Source: Candidatus Cloacimonadota bacterium (GTDB lineage: Bacteria; Muiribacteriota; UBA6191; JACPRK01). Taken from it: a stretch of DNA of 7,280 nucleotides. The DNA lies in assembly GCA_021772705.1 (NCBI GenBank), contig JAJFLN010000105.1, forward strand, positions 1 to 7,280, in the 5' to 3' direction. Below, piece by piece: positions 1-6,308 of the stretch; positions within the stretch are counted from its first letter, which is position 1, and the number at the start of each line of letters is the position of its first letter. Below the pieces are notes generated by a model, which was not told where the DNA came from, searched no databases, and worked only from the letters and a program-made list of their open reading frames with translations. The translations under genes were made by a program, and so were the position numbers.

Positions 1-91
1 GATGCGGGCATCCATAGTAGGACGAACGGATCGGGAAAACTCGGCCATTCAGTCGTCCTGGATGCGGGCATCCATAGTGGGGCGAACGGTT
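1..91. repeat. Two-copy direct repeat, 60-bp period, at the left edge
   Basis: Two copies of a 31-bp sequence start at 1 and 61. The first 18 bases (GATGCGGGCATCCATAGT) are identical and 28 of 31 match overall, with differences at repeat positions 19, 22 and 30. The copies are separated by 29 bases. The second copy holds a small perfect hairpin at 59-74 (TGGATG, loop CGGG, CATCCA). The first copy begins at the window edge, so the true extent and copy number are unknown. It could be an intergenic palindromic repeat family or the degenerate end of a longer array lying to the left. No cas or transposase gene is present in the window to decide this. Confidence 0.75.
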
Positions 92-208
92 TTATGGACA
101 GGCATCATATGTAAAGGAAACAGCGGACCACCACACTAGACACCGAGACTCGCTCAGTCTCAGCGGCCCCGGTGCTCATGCACGCAACTGACCTGACCCT
201 CTGTCATG
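92..208. other. Non-coding gap with a weak hairpin
   Basis: No credible gene is present downstream of the minus-strand operon. A 6-bp perfect stem at 145-161 (GAGACT, loop CGCTC, AGTCTC) lies here, but neither strand shows a T-tract after it, so it is not a convincing intrinsic terminator. The segment 125-140 is an inverted near-copy (15 of 16 bases) of 7086-7101 at the other end of the window. Confidence 0.45.
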
Positions 209-250
209 CCCGTGACCCGTAGCCCGCAGCCCAGCCACCCCTACTCCCCC
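209..250 (-). other. Regular G-tracts across the end of the operon (possible G-quadruplex)
   Basis: Read on the minus strand, which is the coding strand of the adjoining operon, six G-tracts of 5, 4, 3, 3, 3 and 3 G follow one another. The intervening loops are 4, 5, 4, 4 and 4 bases. This satisfies the usual G3+N1-7 pattern for a G-quadruplex with spare tracts. The last four tracts form a near-regular 7-base repeat (GGGCTGC, GGGCTAC, GGGTCAC, GGGCATG). The element spans the TAG stop of the GGDEF gene (241-243), so in mRNA it would sit over the last codons and the start of the 3' UTR. A role in transcript stability or 3'-end formation is possible, but that is inference. Confidence 0.5.
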
Positions 251-1764
251 TCGTCGGGCTCCACGTCCCAGGCGCATTGGATCTTGTTCCGGCCTGTCCG
301 CTTGGCGCGGTAGAGGGCCTTGTCGGCCTGGTGAATCAGGTCGTCCTCGGTCCCCGACTCGTGGCCGGAGTAGCAGGAGACGCCGATGCTCGCCGTCACG
401 GGCCGCTCCTCCATGAGCCGGGCGTCGGCGATGCGGGCCCTTACCTTCTCGGCCAGCCGGGCGGCCCCTTCCCGGTCCGTTTCGGGGAGGATCATGACGA
501 ACTCCTCGCCCCCGTACCGGGCCACCACGTCGACGCCTCGCTTGCTCTCCAGCAGGACCCGGGCCAGCCCTCGGAGTACGTCGTCCCCCCGCTGGTGACC
601 GTAGGTGTCGTTCACTGACTTGAAGTGATCGATGTCGAAGAGCAGCAGTGAGAGAGGGGTGTGATGCCGGGCCACCCTCTTCAGTTCCCGGCCGAGCAGG
701 CCTCGGAATGTCCTGTAGTTGTAGAGGCCGCTCATCTCATCAATCTTGGCCTGCCGCTCCAGGGCGAACAGCAGTTGACTGTTTCGGAATGCGATGGACA
801 GACCTGGCGTCAATAGGACCAGGAGCTGCATCTCGTCGGGTGTGAGGAGCTCCTCGGACGCGGAGTAGAGTCCCAGGACTCCCGGTCGTTTGCCATCGGG
901 ATCGAAGAGCAGGGGCAACATGAAGTAGGACCGGGGCTCCAGACCCTCCGGCGGCGGCCGGTGCTGCCAGAGGTAGCTGGCCATCACGCTCTCCGAGGTC
1001 GCTCCCTGGTCCCGGGAAAGCACCTCCAGGGTCTGGGCGGAGACGGAATCGACGAACTCCTGGGGGGTATCGGTCGCCATCCAGTAGAGCAGTTTCCAGT
1101 GCTCCCCGTCGGGAAGGGCCAGCGCGGCGGCATCGAACCTGAAGACATCGGCCAACCGGGACAGGGTGAACTCGGCGCCCAGGGCAGCACCGGCCTCCTG
1201 CTCCTCCAGGTTGTGGCGGTAGATCTCGTTGAGGAAGTCCAGGGTCTTCTCGTAGGCCCGGGTTCTGGCCTCCAGGGAATCCCGGGACAGCACGAGCTGG
1301 ACGAAGTCGATCACCTGCCGGATGTCGCGGGACTCCTCCCCCGATCCGAGGGGGGCCAGAACGCCTCCGACCACACTGTGGCCTTCCAGAACGGGATAGC
1401 AGACGACCTGCCGGGCTCCGTCGGGAGCCTCCGGGACCGTGACTTCCACCCGCTCGAACCGGCGGTCGCTGGCGGCGCTCTCGGTGTTCGGGCCACTGGA
1501 ATCGACCTCTCGCCCTTCCGGCGGCGGCAAGCCCTCCTCGAAGACATCGGACAGCCCTCGGGAGAGGCCCGTCACCCCCGCTTCTCCGAGATGGCTCTGT
1601 CCCGATGCAGTCAGGAACAGCCTGAAACCAGCCGGTTCCTGGGACGTGAAGATCCCGAGGTAGACCGATGGAGACATTCGCTCCAGGGCGAGAGCCAGCT
1701 GCCCGGGATTGCCGCCGGCGGCGCCGACGCGAACCAGTTCGCTCAGGACTTCCAGGTGTGTCAT
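241..1764 (-). CDS. Diguanylate cyclase (GGDEF) with N-terminal GAF-like sensor
   Basis: This 507-residue soluble protein is predicted to make cyclic di-GMP from two GTP. The GGDEF domain covers about residues 340-500. The signature reads GGEEF at 418-422, the metal/substrate segment has D377 with N385 and D386, and an RxxD inhibitory site (R409-D412) lies exactly five residues before GGEEF. Catalysis and product feedback inhibition therefore both look intact. Residues about 30-160 form an N-terminal module, and about 171-335 look like a GAF-type fold with hydrophobic strands near 280-300 and a long helix after 310 leading into the cyclase. No membrane segment is seen. The sensor half is homologous to that of the adjoining phosphatase gene. 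The ATG overlaps that gene's TGA (ATGA), and the upstream Shine-Dalgarno is poor, so translation is probably coupled. The ligand is unknown. The catalytic call is very secure and the GAF call moderately so. Confidence 0.95.
   Translation of the reverse strand: MTHLEVLSELVRVGAAGGNPGQLALALERMSPSVYLGIFTSQEPAGFRLFLTASGQSHLGEAGVTGLSRGLSDVFEEGLPPPEGREVDSSGPNTESAASDRRFERVEVTVPEAPDGARQVVCYPVLEGHSVVGGVLAPLGSGEESRDIRQVIDFVQLVLSRDSLEARTRAYEKTLDFLNEIYRHNLEEQEAGAALGAEFTLSRLADVFRFDAAALALPDGEHWKLLYWMATDTPQEFVDSVSAQTLEVLSRDQGATSESVMASYLWQHRPPPEGLEPRSYFMLPLLFDPDGKRPGVLGLYSASEELLTPDEMQLLVLLTPGLSIAFRNSQLLFALERQAKIDEMSGLYNYRTFRGLLGRELKRVARHHTPLSLLLFDIDHFKSVNDTYGHQRGDDVLRGLARVLLESKRGVDVVARYGGEEFVMILPETDREGAARLAEKVRARIADARLMEERPVTASIGVSCYSGHESGTEDDLIHQADKALYRAKRTGRNKIQCAWDVEPDEGE
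1761..1764 (-). promoter_or_regulatory. ATGA stop/start overlap, phosphatase to cyclase
   Basis: The phosphatase TGA (1761-1763) shares bases with the cyclase ATG (1762-1764). Only a loose purine run precedes it on the minus strand (GGTGGTGAAG), so ribosome re-initiation is the likely way the cyclase is translated. Confidence 0.85.
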
Positions 1765-3587
1765 TGCAGCTTCACCACCACGGCGGCCATATCATCGTGA
1801 AGCCGCCCGATTCGCGACTCCGCACGGCGGTGCAGTTCGCTGGCCAGCTCCGCTGCGTCCCGATCCGAGGAGGCGAGGCTGACGAGCTGATCCGCCAGCC
1901 AGTCCCGGCCATCCAGGCCCCCCCTGGGCAGGAGGCCATCGGTGTACAGCAGGAGTACGTCTCCCGGACCACAGCGGCGCCGGGAAGAGGAGAACTTCAC
2001 CTCCGGCAGGATGCCCAAGGGTGGCCCCTGGACGGAAAGTTCCTGAACCGAACGGCGGGCAGCCGAGTAATGCAGTACCGGCTCGTGGCCGGCAGAGCAG
2101 AGCGTCAGCCGGCCCCGGACCGGATCGAATCGAGCATGAACGGCGGTCACGAAACGATCCGAGGAGAGCTCTTCCGATAGAAGGCCGTTCAGACGAGCCA
2201 TCACAGTTCCCGGTGAGCTGCGGTCGCCCCGTATCGATCGCAGGAACCCCCGGGTGAGGGACGACAGGAGGGCCGCCGAAACGCCCTTGCCCGAGACGTC
2301 GGCCATGAAGACAGCCAATGTCCCGTCAGCTCGGGACTGAAAGTCGAACAGGTCTCCCCCCACGCTGGCCACGGGCCGGTAAAGGCAGCCCACATCCAGG
2401 CCGGGAACATCCGGTGCCGCCCGAGGAATGAGATGGGCCTGGACCTGCCGGGCCAGCTCCATCTGCCGGTCGGTCTCTTCGATCGCGGCGGTCATGCACC
2501 GATTCTCGGAGGTCAATCTGGAGAGCAGGTTACTGTTGCGAACCGAAAGGGAGAGACCGGGAGAGAGGAGGGACAGAAGCCGGATCTGATCCGCCGAGAA
2601 GAGGTCCGATCGGCCGGAGAAGAGCCCGAGCAACCCGGGAGGCAGCTCCTTTCCGAACCGGAGGGGCAGAATCAGGAATGATTCCACCGCCTCGGCTCCG
2701 CCGGAGGAGGAGCAACGGGAGGGGAGCGACTCCGTCACGATGGGACTGCTATCGGAGCCAAGCTCCCGGCGCATGGCCTCCAACGTCGCCAGGTGGGCCT
2801 CCTGAACGAACCGGGGAGAGACTCCAGGAGCGGCCTGATGAACCACCCGCCATTCCTCCTGGCCGGACAGCACCAGGGTGGCCATGTCGTGCCCGAATAT
2901 CGCCTGCAGCCGATCCAGAGCAGGGCTCACATCGCCGGAGCCCGAAAGGGTTCCGTGGAATATCTGTTCCAGCAGTTCGAGGCATCCGTGGTGAGTCGCC
3001 AGGGCGACTCCTGAAGAGAGCCGGCAGAGGTAGAGCCGGAGAAGCCCCGAGACCTGCGCCAGCTCCATCTCGGCCCGGAGGTCATGCACGGCTCCCTCAT
3101 CCGAGACGGACAGGACACCACCCAGCACAGGTAGGGAAACCAGTTCTCGAGATCCCTGGAGGAAGTCCGCTTCCAGGACATGACACCGGACCCGCTGAGC
3201 CGACATCCCTTTCAGCTCCACGGGAAACTCAATGCACGGCGCTGTGCGGTGAGCCGCGGGCCTGACGATTCGGGTCTCGATGGCCTCCTCGATCTCCCTT
3301 TCCAGCTCTCGAGAGAGACCCACTCCGAGACGGCGAACAGTGTCGTCGGTGAAGTGGACCTGAAGGTTCTCGGGCTCCACCCGGGTGAAGACCCCCAGCA
3401 CGGCGCTGCCCCCAAACTGCCATAGGAGTTCCACGAATCGTGGGAGGAACTGCTCCCGAGGAAGGTTCTGGCCGGCCATGGCCGTCAGGTCCAGAAGAGC
3501 CTGCCAGGATCGCCGCCTGGGGACGGTCCGGGAGATCGGCGGCCCAGGGAGCCCTTCTTCCCTCGGCTGCAGGCGCGGGGACTTCAT
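1761..3587 (-). CDS. SpoIIE/RsbU-type PP2C phosphatase with N-terminal GAF-like sensor
   Basis: This 608-residue protein is predicted to be a metal-dependent serine phosphatase of the SpoIIE (PPM) family. Such enzymes usually dephosphorylate STAS-domain anti-anti-sigma factors in partner-switching pathways. The catalytic domain is about residues 376-608. It begins with the family linker (A379..Q..L386IP) and has VGGD (D412), MADVSGKG (D430), SAGH (498-501), YTDG (D550) and DDM (D599), so all four expected metal-binding aspartates are present. Residues about 60-190 and 198-365 form the sensor, paralogous to that of the downstream cyclase. The N-terminus (1-28) is Pro/Arg-rich. There is no membrane segment. 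The ATG at 3587 is chosen because it overlaps the previous gene's stop (ATGA); the open frame runs 81 codons further upstream, but only across the carbonic anhydrase gene. No anti-sigma kinase or STAS partner is in the window, so the substrate is encoded elsewhere. Confidence 0.94.
   Translation of the reverse strand: MKSPRLQPREEGLPGPPISRTVPRRRSWQALLDLTAMAGQNLPREQFLPRFVELLWQFGGSAVLGVFTRVEPENLQVHFTDDTVRRLGVGLSRELEREIEEAIETRIVRPAAHRTAPCIEFPVELKGMSAQRVRCHVLEADFLQGSRELVSLPVLGGVLSVSDEGAVHDLRAEMELAQVSGLLRLYLCRLSSGVALATHHGCLELLEQIFHGTLSGSGDVSPALDRLQAIFGHDMATLVLSGQEEWRVVHQAAPGVSPRFVQEAHLATLEAMRRELGSDSSPIVTESLPSRCSSSGGAEAVESFLILPLRFGKELPPGLLGLFSGRSDLFSADQIRLLSLLSPGLSLSVRNSNLLSRLTSENRCMTAAIEETDRQMELARQVQAHLIPRAAPDVPGLDVGCLYRPVASVGGDLFDFQSRADGTLAVFMADVSGKGVSAALLSSLTRGFLRSIRGDRSSPGTVMARLNGLLSEELSSDRFVTAVHARFDPVRGRLTLCSAGHEPVLHYSAARRSVQELSVQGPPLGILPEVKFSSSRRRCGPGDVLLLYTDGLLPRGGLDGRDWLADQLVSLASSDRDAAELASELHRRAESRIGRLHDDMAAVVVKLQ
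3584..3587 (-). promoter_or_regulatory. ATGA stop/start overlap, carbonic anhydrase to phosphatase
   Basis: The TGA of the hexapeptide-repeat gene (3584-3586) overlaps the phosphatase ATG (3585-3587). The upstream bases (GGAACGG) are a weak Shine-Dalgarno. The overlap fixes the phosphatase start and implies coupled translation. Confidence 0.85.
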
Positions 3588-4141
3588 CCGTTCCGGTAGT
3601 GTCCGACGTAGTCGACATAGTGCTGGGCGCTGACGGACAGGTGTTCCCGCTCCTCGGCGGTCAGCTCGCGCCTGACCTTCCCGGGCACGCCGACGACCAG
3701 CGAGTTGGGAGGAACTTTCAGATTCGGTGGCACCAGAGAGCCGGCGGCAACCAGGGACCCCTTGCCGATGGTGACGTTGTCCATCACCGTGGAGCCCATT
3801 CCAATGAGGCACAGATCCTCGACGGTACAAGCGTGGAGGATGGCGCCGTGGCCGATGGTGACTTCGTCGCCGATGAGGGTCGGGTACATATCCAGGGTCG
3901 CATGGATGACGGCGTTGTCCTGGACGTTGGTCCTGCGGCCAATGGTGATTCGATGGACGTCGCCCCGGATCACGGCGTTGAACCAGATACTCGCTTCGGG
4001 GCCGATCCGCACGTCTCCGACGATACGGACTCCATCACAGAGAAACGCGGAGGGGTCGATCCGTGGCGACAGGCCTCTGTAGGGAATGACAGAAGCCCCG
4101 CTCCACTCCCCTGGATTCTTCGGGACCGCTTCCTGGTTCAT
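3584..4141 (-). CDS. Gamma-class carbonic anhydrase-like hexapeptide-repeat protein
   Basis: This 185-residue protein has the left-handed beta-helix fold (imperfect hexapeptide repeats over about residues 30-155) of the gamma carbonic anhydrase/YrdA family, followed by a C-terminal helix (about 160-182). The family forms trimers with zinc or iron held by three histidines at subunit interfaces. Here the candidate ligands are H80, H98 and H103; the last two keep the five-residue spacing of the archetype Cam. R59 and D61 (VIRGD) and Q74, family active-site residues, are also present. The stretch between H80 and H98 is short, as in YrdA/CaiE-type members, and the acidic loop of Cam is lacking. 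CO2 hydration activity is therefore plausible but unproven; many such proteins have no measured activity. The protein looks cytoplasmic, with no signal peptide. It is joined to its neighbours by ATGA overlaps on both sides, and its start has a strong Shine-Dalgarno. Confidence 0.92.
   Translation of the reverse strand: MNQEAVPKNPGEWSGASVIPYRGLSPRIDPSAFLCDGVRIVGDVRIGPEASIWFNAVIRGDVHRITIGRRTNVQDNAVIHATLDMYPTLIGDEVTIGHGAILHACTVEDLCLIGMGSTVMDNVTIGKGSLVAAGSLVPPNLKVPPNSLVVGVPGKVRRELTAEEREHLSVSAQHYVDYVGHYRNG
4138..4141 (-). promoter_or_regulatory. ATGA stop/start overlap, SAM hydrolase to carbonic anhydrase
   Basis: The SAM hydrolase TGA (4138-4140) overlaps the ATG at 4139-4141. Unlike the other two overlaps, this start also has its own strong ribosome-binding site just upstream. 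Confidence 0.85.
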
Positions 4142-4953
4142 GATTCCTCCTTCCTGAAAGCTATCTCAAAGGTGCCTCCTGCCCGCTCGATGCCCAGGAC
4201 CCGGGCAGCGCTGAACTCCCGGATGGAGATCTCCAGGGTGCCCGAGCTACCCCAGATCACCACCGGAGCCCCTTCAGGCGCCTCGTCGTAGCTGGGAGTC
4301 AACCGGGAGAGGGTCGTGCCCCCCTTCACGGAGAGCTCGAAGGCGTGCTGCTCGAACAGCTCCCCGAAGTGGGTCTGGAACAGGTTCGTGATCAGGTTTC
4401 CGAATCGATCGATTCGGAGGACCGAGCCCTGCCATCGCTCGAGTTCTCTGGGGCCGGCGACCAGGGGAGTCGGATAGGGCAGCTGGATCTTTTCGAAGGA
4501 CTCCACCGGCTTCAGGAAGGTCTCGTCGAGCTTGCCTGCCGCAGCACGTCCGGCGGCGGGAGCGAACACATCCCGACCGTGAAACGTCCTGGATGTGACC
4601 TCCCAGGTCGGCTCGATCCGGCAGACGTCCAGGATCTTCTGCCCTTCCAGAGCCAGAGATAACAAGCCGTTGTCAGGGCCGACAAAGATGTACCGTTCGG
4701 TCCGGATCAGCAGGGGCAACCGCCCGGTCCCCACTCCCGGGTCCACCACAGCCAGATGAACTGTCCCTTCCGGAAAGGTAGAGCTGCCGTGGCGAAGCAG
4801 CAAGGCCCCCCCGAAGATGTCGTGGGCATCGACCTCATGACAGATGTCAACCAGTGTCACGTCGGGACAGCTGGAGAGGATCACACCCTTGACGGCTCCC
4901 ACGTAGTGGTCCGTGGAGCCGAAGTCGGAGAGAAGCGTCAGGATCGGTCGCAC
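4138..4953 (-). CDS. S-adenosyl-L-methionine hydrolase (SAM hydroxide adenosyltransferase, DUF62)
   Basis: This 271-residue protein has the full length of the DUF62 family, which cleaves SAM with water (hydroxide) to adenosine and methionine. The N-terminal domain holds SDFG (9-12), DHYVG (15-19), VDPGVGT (70-76), GPDNG (92-96) and TFHGRDVFAP (123-132). The C-terminal barrel holds the D182-RFGN motif and the SSGTLEI strand (236-242). The Asp-Arg-His set associated with hydroxide generation can be read as D71, R78 and H125, with D71 and R78 at the same seven-residue spacing as in the characterised archaeal enzyme. This favours hydrolase over the related fluorinase/chlorinase halogenases. The start is GTG at 4953; it sits just ahead of the SDFG motif, as expected for the family. 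No Shine-Dalgarno precedes it. It is the first gene of the coupled four-gene set, and why the cell destroys SAM here is not evident. Confidence 0.94.
   Translation of the reverse strand: MRPILTLLSDFGSTDHYVGAVKGVILSSCPDVTLVDICHEVDAHDIFGGALLLRHGSSTFPEGTVHLAVVDPGVGTGRLPLLIRTERYIFVGPDNGLLSLALEGQKILDVCRIEPTWEVTSRTFHGRDVFAPAAGRAAAGKLDETFLKPVESFEKIQLPYPTPLVAGPRELERWQGSVLRIDRFGNLITNLFQTHFGELFEQHAFELSVKGGTTLSRLTPSYDEAPEGAPVVIWGSSGTLEISIREFSAARVLGIERAGGTFEIAFRKEES
4146..4152 (-). promoter_or_regulatory. Shine-Dalgarno of the carbonic anhydrase-like gene
   Basis: AAGGAGG on the minus strand ends 4 bases before the ATG at 4141. It lies within the final codons of the SAM hydrolase gene. It supports this start and suggests that the second gene can be initiated independently. 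Confidence 0.7.
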
Positions 4954-4962
4954 GGGTGGAGA

Positions 4963-4968
4963 ATACTA
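4963..4968 (-). promoter_or_regulatory. Possible -10 box for the four-gene operon
   Basis: TAGTAT on the minus strand ends 9 bases before the GTG start, in a spot with no Shine-Dalgarno. If used, transcription would begin within about three bases of the GTG, giving a nearly leaderless message. No good -35 box is seen at 16-18 bases upstream, so the call is weak. Read-through from cysK is the alternative. Confidence 0.3.
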
Positions 4969-5007
4969 CAGAGCAGGGCGATCGAGGGGCATTCTTGTAC
5001 TATCCAG

Positions 5008-5029
5008 GCCACGTTTACAGATCCGTGGC
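5008..5029. other. Small hairpin in the cysK/SAM hydrolase gap
   Basis: GCCACG (5008-5013) and CGTGGC (5024-5029) form a perfect 6-bp stem around a 10-base loop within the 97 untranslated bases between the cysK stop and the next start. No T-tract follows on the minus strand, so it is not a standard terminator. It could be an operator, a processing site or chance. Confidence 0.3.
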
Positions 5030-5052
5030 GCCGATTCAACAACCGCGGGTCC

Positions 5053-6033
5053 CTAGGCTTCCTCGCTGGCGTCGATGAGGCGGCCCGTGTCGAACACCTC
5101 TTGGTAGAGCTTGTGACTCAGGTATCGCTCGCCCAGGTCGGGCAGCAGGCAGACGACGCGCTTTCCCTTGCCCAAACGCTTTGCCACGTTGATGGCCCCC
5201 GTCAGGACCGCGCCGGCAGAGATCCCCATGAAGATGCCCTCTTCCCGGGTCAGGCGACGGGACATGGCCATGGCATCCTCGAATTCGACGACCTCGAAGC
5301 TGTCGACTATCTCGGAGTTGTAGTTGGCCGGGACGAACCCGGCGCTGATTCCCTGAATGCGGTTCGGCTGGCGAGGATCGCCGCCGGAGAGCAAGGGTGA
5401 ATCGGCGGACTCCACCGCAACGATTTCGATTTCCCGGATCCGCTCCTTCAAAACCTCACCGGTCCCGCTCAGGGTCCCTCCCGTTCCGACGCCAGCCACG
5501 AAGGCGTCGAGGCGTCCTTCCGTCGCATCGATGATCTCCACGGCCGTGGTCCGGCGATGGACGTCCACGTTGGCCGGGTTGTCAAACTGGCCCGGCATCC
5601 AGCCATGCTTCGTCTCGGCCAGGATCTCCTCGGCTTTGGCGATGGAGCCCTTCATCCCCTTCTTTGGGTTCGTCAGGACCACCTTGGCTCCGAAGGCCAG
5701 CAGGACCTGCTGTCGCTCCCGGGTTGCCGAAGCGGGCATGGTGAAGATCATCTCGTATCCCTTCACCGCGCCGGCCATCGCCAGACCGATGCCCGTGTTG
5801 CCAGACGTGGGTTCCACGATGACGGACTTGCCGGGCTCGATCTTCCCCGCCTTCTCGGCGTCCTCGATCATGGCCTTGCCGATCCGATCCTTCACACTCC
5901 ACATGGGGTTGAAGGACTCCAGTTTGCCCAGCACCTCGGCACTGCCTTCAGGAACCACGCGATGAAGACGAACGAGGGGGGTGTATCCGATCAGATCAAG
6001 GACATTGTTGGCGAGGGCGGGGCGCTGGCGCAT
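5053..6033 (-). CDS. cysK: Cysteine synthase (O-acetylserine sulfhydrylase), PLP-dependent
   Basis: This 326-residue protein is predicted to make L-cysteine from O-acetylserine and sulfide in the cytoplasm, as a PLP-dependent dimer of fold type II. Visible motifs are SVKDR with the PLP lysine K48, TSGNTG (76-81), the phosphate-cradling GVGTGGT (181-187), QGISAGFVP (227-235) and GISAGA with S272, which contacts the pyridine nitrogen in this family. The PDLGERY ending (298-304) is typical of CysK. There is no extra regulatory domain, so it is not a full cystathionine beta-synthase, although substrate choice within the family (CysK, CysM or OPS-using forms) cannot be settled by eye. The residues before the lysine read NPMW, where NP-small-residue is more usual. 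The start at 6033 is chosen for its AAGGAG Shine-Dalgarno and family-like N-terminus; the frame remains open to 6090. Confidence 0.93.
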   Translation of the reverse strand: MRQRPALANNVLDLIGYTPLVRLHRVVPEGSAEVLGKLESFNPMWSVKDRIGKAMIEDAEKAGKIEPGKSVIVEPTSGNTGIGLAMAGAVKGYEMIFTMPASATRERQQVLLAFGAKVVLTNPKKGMKGSIAKAEEILAETKHGWMPGQFDNPANVDVHRRTTAVEIIDATEGRLDAFVAGVGTGGTLSGTGEVLKERIREIEIVAVESADSPLLSGGDPRQPNRIQGISAGFVPANYNSEIVDSFEVVEFEDAMAMSRRLTREEGIFMGISAGAVLTGAINVAKRLGKGKRVVCLLPDLGERYLSHKLYQEVFDTGRLIDASEEA

Positions 6034-6039
6034 GGGGCA

Positions 6040-6045
6040 CTCCTT
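6040..6045 (-). promoter_or_regulatory. Shine-Dalgarno of cysK
   Basis: AAGGAG on the minus strand lies 6 bases before the ATG at 6033. It decides the start against the upstream in-frame ATG at 6090. Confidence 0.8.
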
Positions 6046-6246
6046 GTGAGGATTCAGTGACGGACTTCGAGGACCAGTATCGAGTAGCAAGCCACGAGTG
6101 ACTTGAGTTACAGACTATCAGGAAAGCTCCTGGGTGGGCAGGGTGAATCTTCATGGACCGGCTGAAGGTTGATGCAGAAAGATCTATCTCAGGGTAATGG
6201 GGGTTCGTCATTGACTTGATGAAGGCCGGAAGGCCGCGAATCGTCA

Positions 6247-6255
6247 TGCTAAGAT
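6247..6255 (+). promoter_or_regulatory. Extended -10 promoter for the collagen-like gene
   Basis: TGCTAAGAT matches the TGn plus -10 hexamer form (TAAGAT, 5 of 6 to TATAAT). There is no -35 at normal spacing; a TTGACT at 6211-6216 is 33 bases away, too far to pair. The start of transcription would be near 6262, giving a leader of about 57 bases. Confidence 0.45.
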
Positions 6256-6270
6256 GTCATTACACCGACC

Positions 6271-6292
6271 GGGGGCGCTGGACAGCGGCCCC
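6271..6292 (+). other. Leader hairpin of the collagen-like gene
   Basis: GGGGGCGCTG (6271-6280) and CAGCGGCCCC (6283-6292) are complementary at 9 of 10 positions with one G:G mismatch; the innermost pairs would open to form the loop. The hairpin lies between the likely transcription start and the Shine-Dalgarno, so it would be in the mRNA leader. Any regulatory role is inference. Confidence 0.4.
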
Positions 6293-6302
6293 AGCATCGT
6301 AA

Positions 6303-6308
6303 GGGAGG
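6303..6308 (+). promoter_or_regulatory. Shine-Dalgarno of the collagen-like gene
   Basis: GGGAGG lies 10 bases before the ATG at 6319. It supports that start, which also places a proper signal peptide at the N-terminus. Confidence 0.65.

Noticed and set aside
1..91. CRISPR array
   Set aside because: There are only two copies, with three mismatches in 31 bases, a single putative spacer and no cas gene. It is kept as a repeat, with CRISPR noted only as a possibility beyond the edge.
145..161. Intrinsic terminator for the minus-strand operon
   Set aside because: The 6-bp stem is short and no T-tract follows on the minus strand.
961..1800. Plus-strand frame of 279 codons opposite the GGDEF gene
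   Set aside because: It is antisense to a gene with clear catalytic motifs. The open frame is a by-product of GC-rich codon use, and the translation shows no domain.
3588..3830. 81-codon upstream extension of the phosphatase frame, starting at 3830
   Set aside because: It lies entirely within the carbonic anhydrase-like gene in another frame, its residues are Arg/Gly-rich shadow sequence, and the ATGA overlap at 3584-3587 gives a better start.
3440..4291. Plus-strand frame of 283 codons across three minus-strand genes
   Set aside because: It is antisense to the phosphatase, carbonic anhydrase-like and SAM hydrolase genes, which have intact family motifs. The translation is compositionally a shadow.
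4138..4953. Fluorinase/chlorinase-type SAM-dependent halogenase
   Set aside because: The Asp-Arg-His set (D71, R78, H125) of the hydroxide-forming branch can be read, and no extra loop insertion typical of the fluorinase is evident.
6034..6090. 19-codon upstream extension of cysK from an ATG at 6090
   Set aside because: The ATG at 6033 has an AAGGAG Shine-Dalgarno at 6 bases and gives the usual CysK N-terminus; the extension has neither.
6211..6216. TTGACT as the -35 of the collagen-like gene promoter
   Set aside because: It is 33 bases from the TAAGAT box, far outside the usual 16-18, and no other -10 lies at the right distance.
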